Below, piece by piece: positions 14,329 to 20,646 of a stretch of DNA of 64,000 nucleotides. The translations under genes were made by a program, and so were the position numbers. A model generated the notes under the pieces. The model saw only the letters and a list, made by a program, of their open reading frames with translations, was not told where the DNA came from and made no database searches. This DNA comes from Lactiplantibacillus mudanjiangensis (GTDB taxonomy: Bacteria; Bacillota; Bacilli; Lactobacillales; Lactobacillaceae). Location of the stretch: NCBI RefSeq assembly GCF_005405385.1, contig NZ_BJDY01000005.1, forward strand, positions 1 to 64,000, in the 5' to 3' direction. The stretch's first letter is position 1, and each line of letters begins with the position of its first letter.

Positions 14329-14904
14329 TTGATTCTTTTGGCAGCCAGTACAAATGAATATTGGCTTAATGAAGTAGACTGGAAACTTATTGGGGTCTAT
14401 GTTGTACCGGTACTGAGTGCCATTGCTAGTTACGTTTTAGGACGACTTTCCAATTCTATCGGTCAAAAACAGAAAGTTAGAGCCGAAAGATATGAGAAAG
14501 TCTATTTACCCATAATTCAAATTTTATTAGAACGAAAATACTGGCAGATTCCACCACACAAGGCTCATAGAACAATTGTTACCGATTTTTATCCTATTCT
14601 TTCGAAAAATCTTGGGCTTCTTGGTAAAAAATCAGCGTTAAACTTTTCTAATTTTGTAATGCCACTCTTTACCCACAAGATTGACCTTGGCATTAAAGAA
14701 GATGAAATGCATCCGAATCCGATTGAAGGGAAATCCAACAGAATTTATCAGATTCCAGAAGAACACCTGAAAGAATACGACAAAACATTTAATGAACTGG
14801 TATTATCCCTACTCCGAGAAGGTAGCCGATTATCAAGAAAGCTAAAATATCCAAACATATCAAAAACCATTTTAAGAATGTATTCTGAACAAGAGCATGA
14901 ATGA
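14329..14904 (+). CDS. Membrane protein of cassette A, possible lysogenic gene
   Basis: 191 residues from TTG 14329 placed 5 bases after AAAGGAGGTGA; the ATG at 14325 is in another frame that closes soon. One membrane segment (about 18-40) is followed by a cytoplasmic, basic and helical domain. It runs against the early operon and has its own promoter, so expression in the lysogen is likely. Function unknown; superinfection exclusion is possible but unproved. Confidence 0.65.
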   Translation: MILLAASTNEYWLNEVDWKLIGVYVVPVLSAIASYVLGRLSNSIGQKQKVRAERYEKVYLPIIQILLERKYWQIPPHKAHRTIVTDFYPILSKNLGLLGKKSALNFSNFVMPLFTHKIDLGIKEDEMHPNPIEGKSNRIYQIPEEHLKEYDKTFNELVLSLLREGSRLSRKLKYPNISKTILRMYSEQEHE

Positions 14905-14955
14905 ATAAACCAGTAAATCCAAATGCCAAGCTAACTAATTGAACCTCTAGAACAT

Positions 14956-15129
14956 TCATTTATTCACCCACATCTTATATTTGCTTTTTTCTAGGCTAAT
15001 CAAGTATTGACTGATCGCTAACATTTGACCGGATACTTCAGCTAATTCACCTTCGCCACAATCTTTTGAATACTCGCTAAGTAACTGCAATTGCTTAGCG
15101 AGTATTTTTTTAATTTTCTTTTCACTCAT
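14956..15129 (-). CDS. Small phage protein of cassette B
   Basis: 57 residues from ATG 15129 with GGAGGCGAGAGG upstream; helical, beginning MSEKKIKKILAKQLQLLSEY. A longer frame to 15252 crosses the promoter unit and is unlikely. Same ribosome-site sequence as in cassette C. Function unknown. Confidence 0.65.
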   Translation of the reverse strand: MSEKKIKKILAKQLQLLSEYSKDCGEGELAEVSGQMLAISQYLISLEKSKYKMWVNK

Positions 15130-15184
15130 CCTCTCGCCTCCTTTCATCCTCCTTATGCGATAATCAGGTAAGGAGGTGATTAAT
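15130..15184. promoter_or_regulatory. Divergent promoter unit, cassette B
   Basis: Second copy of the unit seen at 14272: CTCGCCTCCTTTCATCCTCC, then TATGCGATAAT (extended -10) and AAGGAGGTGATTAAT leading into the plus-strand start at 15185. Confidence 0.55.
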
Positions 15185-15439
15185 ATGAAAATTAGTTCTA
15201 AAGATTTAAATGGCTCAATTTCAAAATCAGTATCAGATTCCCTGGAAGGCATTGATATTGACGCTGAATTAGAAACATTTAAAAAGTTTTATTGGGAAAC
15301 AAAGCATACTCATTTGACTTGGGAAAGAGAGATCATTACTGAAATTCTTAACAAGGCTCAACAAGAATCCGTTAAGGCATCACTTACAGCAACTGTTTCT
15401 CTTTTAAAAGATTTAGGTTTAATTGATGTTGAGGATTAA
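15185..15439 (+). CDS. Small soluble protein of cassette B
   Basis: 84 residues from ATG 15185 (AAGGAGGTGATTAAT upstream). Hydrophilic, helical, beginning MKISSKDLNGSISKSVSDSL. Runs convergent with the minus-strand gene of cassette C, overlapping its end by 4 bases. Function unknown. Confidence 0.6.
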   Translation: MKISSKDLNGSISKSVSDSLEGIDIDAELETFKKFYWETKHTHLTWEREIITEILNKAQQESVKASLTATVSLLKDLGLIDVED

Positions 15440-15612
15440 TCATCAATCCAACCTTTCAAACCAGTAAAAACTTCTGAGCTACCGAGGACTATATTTTCCT
15501 TGATGGCTTTTTTTTCAAAAGTTTCATCAATGAATTGCTTAAGCGTGTTCCAATCAGATTTGTTTAATCCATCTAAACTATCAGCAATCAAATGCAACTT
15601 TCCTGCTTCCAT
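15436..15612 (-). CDS. Small phage protein of cassette C
   Basis: 58 residues from ATG 15612 with AAAGGAGGCGAGAGG upstream, the same leader as cassette B. Reads MEAGKLHLIADSLDGLNKSD then a helix. Function unknown. Confidence 0.6.
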   Translation of the reverse strand: MEAGKLHLIADSLDGLNKSDWNTLKQFIDETFEKKAIKENIVLGSSEVFTGLKGWIDD

Positions 15613-15778
15613 CCTCTCGCCTCCTTTCATAGTTGATAGCGTTCCATAACCTGCCCAGATAATTTCTAATCAATCTATCCATTCATATGAGATAATTATC
15701 GTAAGGAGGTGATTAATTATCATTACTATACTTACGCTTATCTTTGCTGGAATTTCTGCCATAGGTGTAGTCATTCAA

Positions 15779-16135
15779 TTGATAATGGCAATAATCGATA
15801 ATATCGGGCATATTCAAATTCAAGAATTTCAAGCAAGAAAATCAGTTCAAAACATCGGTCAGTTGAACTTCTATCTTAAAAATGTTGGTAACAAAACTGT
15901 TCTACTTACTGATATTTGCTTCCTGTGTAATGGTCAGAAAACACATTTGAAACCAAGGCGCGTTTACAATCAGTTCTTAAATCCCACTAGATTTGATGCA
16001 GGTGGTTCTCTCTTGCTAGGATATGAATTTGAGCCTGACTTGAACATTACCGAAATTCTTATCACTTCAACAAGTTCGATAAACGGTTTGAAACGACAAG
16101 CATCATTTCCGATAACTCTTAACTTTAATAATTAG
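15779..16135 (+). CDS. Membrane-anchored protein of cassette C, start uncertain
   Basis: 118 residues from TTG 15779, but the same frame is open back to an ATT at 15716 set 6-9 bases after AAGGAGGTGATTA. That extension (about 21 residues, hydrophobic) would be a membrane segment, and the ribosome site fits only there. In cassette B the matching position has ATG. So either ATT is used or the start codon was lost by mutation. The soluble part looks beta-rich. Function unknown. Confidence 0.55.
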   Translation: MIMAIIDNIGHIQIQEFQARKSVQNIGQLNFYLKNVGNKTVLLTDICFLCNGQKTHLKPRRVYNQFLNPTRFDAGGSLLLGYEFEPDLNITEILITSTSSINGLKRQASFPITLNFNN

Positions 16136-16192
16136 TAATACGATATTTCCTAATGCTGAAATTCCCATCAGCACACACAATGCTAAATCCAT
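16103..16192 (-). CDS. Tiny membrane peptide
   Basis: 29 residues from ATG 16192 with CGAGGAAATGATAA upstream: one hydrophobic helix (about 3-23) and a Lys/Arg tail (KVKSYRK). Size and build are those of holin-like or type I toxin peptides, but no antitoxin RNA is identified. It overlaps the 3' end of the plus-strand gene, so the two mRNAs would be antisense. Confidence 0.45.
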   Translation of the reverse strand: MDLALCVLMGISALGNIVLLIIKVKSYRK

Positions 16193-16206
16193 TTATCATT
16201 TCCTCG

Positions 16207-16341
16207 TTAATATAGATTAAGTGTTAATTTGTAGGATTCTGTGATGGCTGCAACCATTACAGAATTTTCTTTTCCGAATAAATGATTTGCTTGGTCGATT
16301 CTTTGCCTAACTCCTCTCCGCCCATCAATCACTTCTTTCAT
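16207..16341 (-). CDS. Small phage protein after cro
   Basis: 44 residues from ATG 16341 (GGTGGATGCT upstream), reading MKEVIDGRRGVRQRIDQANH and a helix. It sits first after the Cro-like gene on the leftward operon. Function unknown. Confidence 0.45.
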   Translation of the reverse strand: MKEVIDGRRGVRQRIDQANHLFGKENSVMVAAITESYKLTLNLY

Positions 16342-16401
16342 AGCATCCACCGATCCATAACCGCGCTCCGTGTGATAATTAAGTTGTTGGGAATTACGAA
16401 A

Positions 16402-16650
16402 CTAGTTTACGTCTTGAATTCGTTTCGATTTTCTCAACGTTTTTGAGAAAAAATTTTTGAAATCAATCTCTATTCCTAATGCTTCTGAAATAATTGGAAT
16501 TTCTGTTGACTTAAAATTAATCTCACCATTCTCACGTTTGTTATAGCTTGATCTGCCTTCTAGCCCTAGCAGATCAGCCATCTGTTTTTGAGTAAGTCCC
16601 TTTTGTATCCGTCTTGACTTAACCAATTTTAAATTAATTTCGTAGTCCAT
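16402..16650 (-). CDS. Cro-like HTH regulator
   Basis: 82 residues. HTH of the XRE family at about 8-62: LVKSRRIQKGLTQKQMADLL, then RSSYNKRENGEINFK. Transcribed away from the CI-like gene from a strong promoter with an operator inside it, as a Cro protein or early regulator should be. It heads the leftward lytic operon. Confidence 0.85.
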   Translation of the reverse strand: MDYEINLKLVKSRRIQKGLTQKQMADLLGLEGRSSYNKRENGEINFKSTEIPIISEALGIEIDFKNFFSKTLRKSKRIQDVN

Positions 16651-16660
16651 TGCATCACCT

Positions 16661-16801
16661 TCTTTGTTTCGTTTATCTCAACTTTCATAATTCATTATAC
16701 GTTTCTAAAATCGAAACGTCAATACTTTTGTTTCTATTTTTTCAACTTTTGGTATCTTTTTTAGCAACACTGCTAGAATATAGTTGTAAAAACAGAAACG
16801 A
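16661..16801. promoter_or_regulatory. Switch region: divergent promoters and GTTTC/GAAAC operators
   Basis: The leftward promoter is near perfect: TTGACG (minus strand, 16722-16717), 17-bp spacer, TATAAT (16699-16694). A palindrome CGTTTC-N7-GAAACG (16700-16718) fills the spacer. More half-sites: TTGTTTCG (16664-16671), TTGTTTCT (16728-16735) and AGAAACGA (16794-16801). The rightward promoter has a -10 at about 16774-16782 and then AGGAGG before the CI start. Binding in the spacer should block the leftward promoter. Confidence 0.75.
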
Positions 16802-16814
16802 TAGGAGGAACAGC

Positions 16815-17156
16815 ATGGCTGATAGTAAACTTGCTAATAAGATTATTAATCTACGTGAACGTAAAGACATGAAGCAATCAGAACTGGCACGTCGCCTAGG
16901 TTTGGACAAATCATCAATGAGCAAAATTGAAAACGGCACGCGTAAAGTTTCAAGCGACGAGCTAAACAAGCTCGCTGATATATTCGAAGTGACTGCAGAT
17001 TATCTATTAGGCAGAAAAGTTGATTTAGGTGACGTTCCGGTCGCCGCCCATATTGATGGCGAATTTGATGGCTTGACCGAAGAAGAACGCCAAGAAATTA
17101 TGGACTACATTGAGTTCAAGAAAGCTCAATATAAAAAGCGTCACGAAAAGGACTGA
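16815..17156 (+). CDS. CI-like lysogeny repressor (XRE family)
   Basis: 113 residues from ATG 16815 behind AGGAGGAACAGC; a longer frame from 16650 crosses the operators and is rejected. HTH at about 8-62 (IINLRERKDMKQSELARRLG, KSSMSKIENGTRKVSSDELN). The rest is short and helical, without the peptidase domain of long CI proteins, so control by ImmA/IrrE-like or antirepressor action fits better than RecA-driven self-cleavage. Confidence 0.87.
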   Translation: MADSKLANKIINLRERKDMKQSELARRLGLDKSSMSKIENGTRKVSSDELNKLADIFEVTADYLLGRKVDLGDVPVAAHIDGEFDGLTEEERQEIMDYIEFKKAQYKKRHEKD

Positions 17157-17162
17157 GGCTGA

Positions 17163-17564
17163 TTGGATAAATTGGAAAGTCTGATGTCGCAATATCCAAA
17201 CATTACGTTTGATTTTGAACCAATGCCCATGAAACTTGGCGGGCTTACAGTAGATAAAGAGATTACTATTAATAGTAATAAGACCAAAACTGAGCAGTTT
17301 CAGTGGCTCTTAGAAGAACTTGGCCACGTTGAAACATCGGTTGGGGATATTAGCGACTACAACGAGATTACAAGTATGCGGCAAGAACATGCTGCACGAA
17401 AATGGGGATTTACACACTACCTATCCGAGAAAGATTTAAAGGATATCGTTAAGGAGCATCCCGAAAATGATTATGAGGTTGCTGAGGACTTGGGGTTACA
17501 GATTCCGTACCTACATGAAATTGGATTTACATACGGATTTAATTTTAAGCACGCAACCGACTAA
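17163..17564 (+). CDS. ImmA/IrrE-like protein downstream of the repressor
   Basis: 133 residues from TTG 17163, 6 bases after the repressor gene. The family's HExxH zinc motif appears as EELGH (about residues 56-60), with the later RQEHAARKWGFTHYL segment in the place of the third ligand. The first His is Glu, as in a phage-specific branch of the family. It is the natural partner of the repressor, either as protease or as inactive binder. Confidence 0.8.
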   Translation: MDKLESLMSQYPNITFDFEPMPMKLGGLTVDKEITINSNKTKTEQFQWLLEELGHVETSVGDISDYNEITSMRQEHAARKWGFTHYLSEKDLKDIVKEHPENDYEVAEDLGLQIPYLHEIGFTYGFNFKHATD

Positions 17565-17593
17565 CTTAATTTTTTTACCTTGGAGGGTTTTAA

Positions 17594-17842
17594 ATGGAGA
17601 TTAAGAAGCCTAACAATATGGCAATGATAATGTTAGATATTATCGCTGTTGTATTAATGCTTTTATACTTTGTACCAGCATTATCATATAGAGCGTTCTA
17701 TATTATTTTAAGTGTAGCAGCCACACTTTTTGCCTATCACAATAGTAAGAACTCAATCAGTTTGATCATAATGATTATTGGAATTCTATTCCTTGTCTAT
17801 GTACTTTTTACTGGCAGCTACTATTTGTTGTATGCCTGGTAG
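17594..17842 (+). CDS. Small membrane protein, accessory
   Basis: 82 residues with three hydrophobic segments (about 9-27, 30-47, 52-75). ATG 17594 follows TTGGAGGGTTTTAA. Lies at the start of the accessory run between repressor and integrase. Function unknown. Confidence 0.7.
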   Translation: MEIKKPNNMAMIMLDIIAVVLMLLYFVPALSYRAFYIILSVAATLFAYHNSKNSISLIIMIIGILFLVYVLFTGSYYLLYAW

Positions 17843-17878
17843 GTATTAATTGATCAGTAAGATTGGAGAATAAAGATT

Positions 17879-18511
17879 ATGAAATATTGTCAACAGTGTG
17901 GTAACAAATTGAATTCTGGTTCTATATTTTGCGATAAATGTGGTACTCAAGTAGCAGATATCGAAAAGGTAGCCACAATGTTTTGCACAAATTGTGGTAC
18001 TAAAATACCTGCAACTTCAAATTATTGCACAAATTGCGGGTTCAGTACTAATAACTCAAACAATAGCAATCCAGCACCGGCCTTGAAGGACATTGCCTAC
18101 AATGAATCTAAAGATCCAGATCCAATTACATCTTTTGCTTTAATTTTCCGCGACACATTCAAGGTCTCAAAAAGATTGGGACGAGCTGATTACTGGTGGG
18201 CCCGCTTAACTACTCTCGTAATAGGATCGTCACTAAGCATTTGTTGGATTGCTTTGCTTAGTCAATTTAGTGGCTATGATTTACCAAGCAGTAACATTAG
18301 ATGGCTCGCTTTCCTACTTATTGGCCTAAGCATTCTTTTCGCCGTTTGGGGATTGATTGCCTTAATAACTGCGGGCATTCGAAGACTACATGATTTAGGA
18401 TATTCTGGCGCGTTAATGCTACTCATCCTATTACCAACCTTGGGCGATTTAATCATACTAATCTTATGCATGTTACCGTCCAAACAAAACGGCAACCGCT
18501 ACATTAATTAA
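17879..18511 (+). CDS. Double zinc-ribbon plus DUF805 membrane protein
   Basis: 210 residues. Two zinc ribbons at the N-terminus (CQQCGNKL..CDKCG at about 4-22, CTNCGTKI..CTNCG at about 36-55), then a linker, then a DUF805 domain (about 80-208) with membrane helices and the RLGRADYWW and GIRRLHDLGYSG signatures. Such proteins occur in phage accessory regions and chromosomes; role unknown. Confidence 0.8.
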   Translation: MKYCQQCGNKLNSGSIFCDKCGTQVADIEKVATMFCTNCGTKIPATSNYCTNCGFSTNNSNNSNPAPALKDIAYNESKDPDPITSFALIFRDTFKVSKRLGRADYWWARLTTLVIGSSLSICWIALLSQFSGYDLPSSNIRWLAFLLIGLSILFAVWGLIALITAGIRRLHDLGYSGALMLLILLPTLGDLIILILCMLPSKQNGNRYIN

Positions 18512-18555
18512 CTTATTAAAATGGGGTATTTTTACTAATTGGAGGGATTTTTGAA

Positions 18556-19389
18556 ATGAAAAAAGTAGTTACGGGGATTATTACAGGATTGGCGTTAATA
18601 ACGTTGGCTGGGTGTGGCACCAGTAGTAGTACTAAATCTGAATCTGACAACTCTAGTCAAGCTGTGGCAAGTTCAAAAAAGGCAGCCATTGATAACGCCG
18701 AGGCCGCAGTCATTAGTTTGTTTAATGACCAAGAGCAAGACCATATCGCAAAAAATCTTAGTTTATCTAAAGTCGCTAAAGTCAAAGCAATTGTTGATAG
18801 TTTACCTTCTGGCAAAGCTAAAAATGAGATGTTAAAGAGTATAAAAAATGCAAAATCGCAAGTAATTGCTGCTGCTGAATTTTCTGAAGACAATAAAAAG
18901 TCTAATGCATCTGAGTCTAAGCGAGAAGCCAGTAAAGAGAAAGAAGCATCAATTTCCCAATCGCAGTCATTTGCTTCGCACAAAAGTTCAGTAGCCGCCT
19001 CAAAGTCTAAAAGCAAGGCTAAAAAGTCATCAACCGCCACTACTTCTGTAAAATCTCGTTACAAGAAGATTTCTCTTGAGGATTTTGCCACTAATCCTGA
19101 AAAATACGAAGGAAAAGACATCGAAACGAGTGGGCACGTCACCTACGTTCAGAAAAAGCCTGACGATCCAGACGTTTATTACGTTGCAATCCTTCCAAAA
19201 GATAACTATTCATCATCTGGTTACTCTTTTGGATCAGTAACTGAGGTTAACATTGATACCATGCAAGAAACACCTATTCATGTAGGCGATAACATTACTG
19301 TTCGTGGTAGCGGATTGACTGGTGGAGTCCAGTTTAGAGGAAAAACATTGCGTGCAGATATCGTTGTAGATGATGTCACGATCAATTAG
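18556..19389 (+). CDS. Lipoprotein with low-complexity linker and C-terminal OB-like domain
   Basis: 277 residues. A signal peptide with lipobox LAGC (Cys at residue 20) is followed by a Ser-rich spacer, a helical part, a Ser/Lys/Ala-rich linker (about 110-165) and a beta-rich domain (about 170-277: EDFATNPEKYEGKDIETSGH, then VHVGDNITVRGSG-like strands) that looks like an OB fold. A phage-coded lipoprotein between repressor and integrase recalls Ltp of TP-J34, which blocks superinfection; that role is inference. Confidence 0.75.
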   Translation: MKKVVTGIITGLALITLAGCGTSSSTKSESDNSSQAVASSKKAAIDNAEAAVISLFNDQEQDHIAKNLSLSKVAKVKAIVDSLPSGKAKNEMLKSIKNAKSQVIAAAEFSEDNKKSNASESKREASKEKEASISQSQSFASHKSSVAASKSKSKAKKSSTATTSVKSRYKKISLEDFATNPEKYEGKDIETSGHVTYVQKKPDDPDVYYVAILPKDNYSSSGYSFGSVTEVNIDTMQETPIHVGDNITVRGSGLTGGVQFRGKTLRADIVVDDVTIN

Positions 19390-19414
19390 GTGACTTTCCA
19401 TCGGAGGCAAACTA

Positions 19415-19507
19415 ATGAAATTCGGTTATCGTACACTAAGTCTTCAAAAAAATCGGTAATCGCTACATCGACTGACTTACTAAAACGGGTATTTTTATAA
19501 TTTGGAG
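19415..19507 (+). pseudogene. Chimeric gene remnant
   Basis: A start with GGAGG opens MKFGYRTLSLQKNR and stops after 14 residues. MKFGYRT-type starts belong to a common small phage protein. From about 19446 to 19507 the DNA repeats, with changes, the end of the DUF805 gene and its downstream spacer (18486-18546). So a deletion seems to have fused the start of one gene to the end of a DUF805-like gene. Confidence 0.55.
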
Positions 19508-19517
19508 GAATGACATA

Positions 19518-19913
19518 TTGTTCAAAGAAAAAATATCAAATATATTTATATGTGATGTGAATGAAAAACCTGTAACCACCATCAGCCTTACAAATACGAG
19601 TAGTACACGGATTGCTATACGCTTCTCTTTTTTAAACGTTCTACTCGGGAAACCATATACAATTAGTATTGCAATCTTGGATTCTAACAATGATGTTCTA
19701 TTTACGAATACAGGGCCATTCGTGCACAGTGATTCAAATAATGACCACCCGGATGGCATGATAAACATGCATAATTATTTCACGCCTCTAGTTGAAGATT
19801 TAAAAAATGATACTTACTGCCTAAAAGTTTCCTTGATGACTGACAATTATGTTTCTTTAAGCCAAAGCACAACATATTTTTCTGTAAAGCTGGTTACCAC
19901 TGATGAAAAATAA
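19518..19913 (+). CDS. Accessory protein, function unknown
   Basis: 131 residues from TTG 19518, 9 bases after GGAGG. Beta-rich (NIFICDVNEKPVTTISLTNT, then a VTTDEK end), similar in style to small immunoglobulin-like or MG2-like domains, without a signal peptide. Probably cytoplasmic. Function unknown. Confidence 0.6.
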   Translation: MFKEKISNIFICDVNEKPVTTISLTNTSSTRIAIRFSFLNVLLGKPYTISIAILDSNNDVLFTNTGPFVHSDSNNDHPDGMINMHNYFTPLVEDLKNDTYCLKVSLMTDNYVSLSQSTTYFSVKLVTTDEK

Positions 19914-20040
19914 CTCGAATGAAAAAGTCATCAGTATGTCGCCTTCAAATGAACAATATCTTCCCCCTGACAATAAACATGATTTGCCCAATCAATACCA
20001 TACAACCTATAATGGAAACAAAAATGGTGGAGGTGGCAAC

Positions 20041-20313
20041 ATGAATAAAGATTATGTTACTCATGAAGAGTTAAACCATGCTGTAGACAGATTATCAGAT
20101 AAGATGGATCTCATTGATTCTCATATTGATACTAAATTTGAAAAAGTTAATACCAAGTTTGAAGAAGTCAATACAAAATTTGAAGAAGTTAACACCAAGT
20201 TTGAAACAGTTAATGCCAAACTAGCCATGCAGGAAACTTCAATGCACAAATGGATCATCACTGTAGTTAGCGTAGCAGTTGCAGTAATTGGTATATTAAT
20301 TAAATTTCTTTAA
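20041..20313 (+). CDS. Coiled-coil protein with C-terminal membrane anchor (XhlA/Bdr-like)
   Basis: 90 residues from ATG 20041, chosen for GGTGGAGGTGG upstream; an open frame from 19903 has no ribosome site. After a short N-terminal part, a heptad region repeats F-E-x-V-N-T-K four times (about 35-62), and the protein ends with a membrane segment (about 70-89). This build is that of XhlA and Bdr-like phage proteins. It may sit in the membrane and form oligomers. Confidence 0.7.
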   Translation: MNKDYVTHEELNHAVDRLSDKMDLIDSHIDTKFEKVNTKFEEVNTKFEEVNTKFETVNAKLAMQETSMHKWIITVVSVAVAVIGILIKFL

Positions 20314-20316
20314 GAT

Positions 20317-20343
20317 AACGGCCCTCTAACGGGCTTTTATTTA
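20317..20343 (+). terminator. Terminator after the accessory run
   Basis: GCCC pairs with GGGC over a 6-base loop and is followed by TTTTATTT. It separates the accessory genes from the integrase unit. Confidence 0.5.
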
Positions 20344-20397
20344 AAGCCTAAAAAGAACATACGTTTGTAATTTTAATAATAATTGGAGGAATTAAGC

Positions 20398-20646
20398 ATG
20401 ACAGAAAATAAGAAATTTACCTGGGACCCAATCAAGATGGCTGAACCGACAGAATTTATGGACTACGAGCAACTCATGGAACGCTTAAAAAAAGATCTGG
20501 GTATCAAGGATAAAAGCTTCTGGGTATTCGATATGCAGGTTCCTCATAACGAAGCCGAATATCAAGAAAGCTTAAGAGTCGTGCGTATGATACGAGGTAT
20601 GGCTACTAAGGCCGTAGATAAACGAAAGGATGATTCAATTGACTAG
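20398..20646 (+). CDS. Small protein in front of the integrase
   Basis: 82 residues from ATG 20398 (TTGGAGGAATTAAGC upstream). Helical and charged, beginning MTENKKFTWDPIKMAEPTEF. It overlaps the integrase start by 17 bases. The position suggests an excision or directionality factor, which for serine integrases is often a small unrelated protein, but this is inference only. Confidence 0.6.
   Translation: MTENKKFTWDPIKMAEPTEFMDYEQLMERLKKDLGIKDKSFWVFDMQVPHNEAEYQESLRVVRMIRGMATKAVDKRKDDSID

Noticed and set aside
14789-14959. 56-codon hydrophobic minus-strand ORF coupled by ATGA to cassette B
   Set aside because: It is antisense to a Lys/Glu-rich coding end, which yields Phe/Leu-rich frames by chance; no ribosome site of its own. 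Kept only as a remote possibility.
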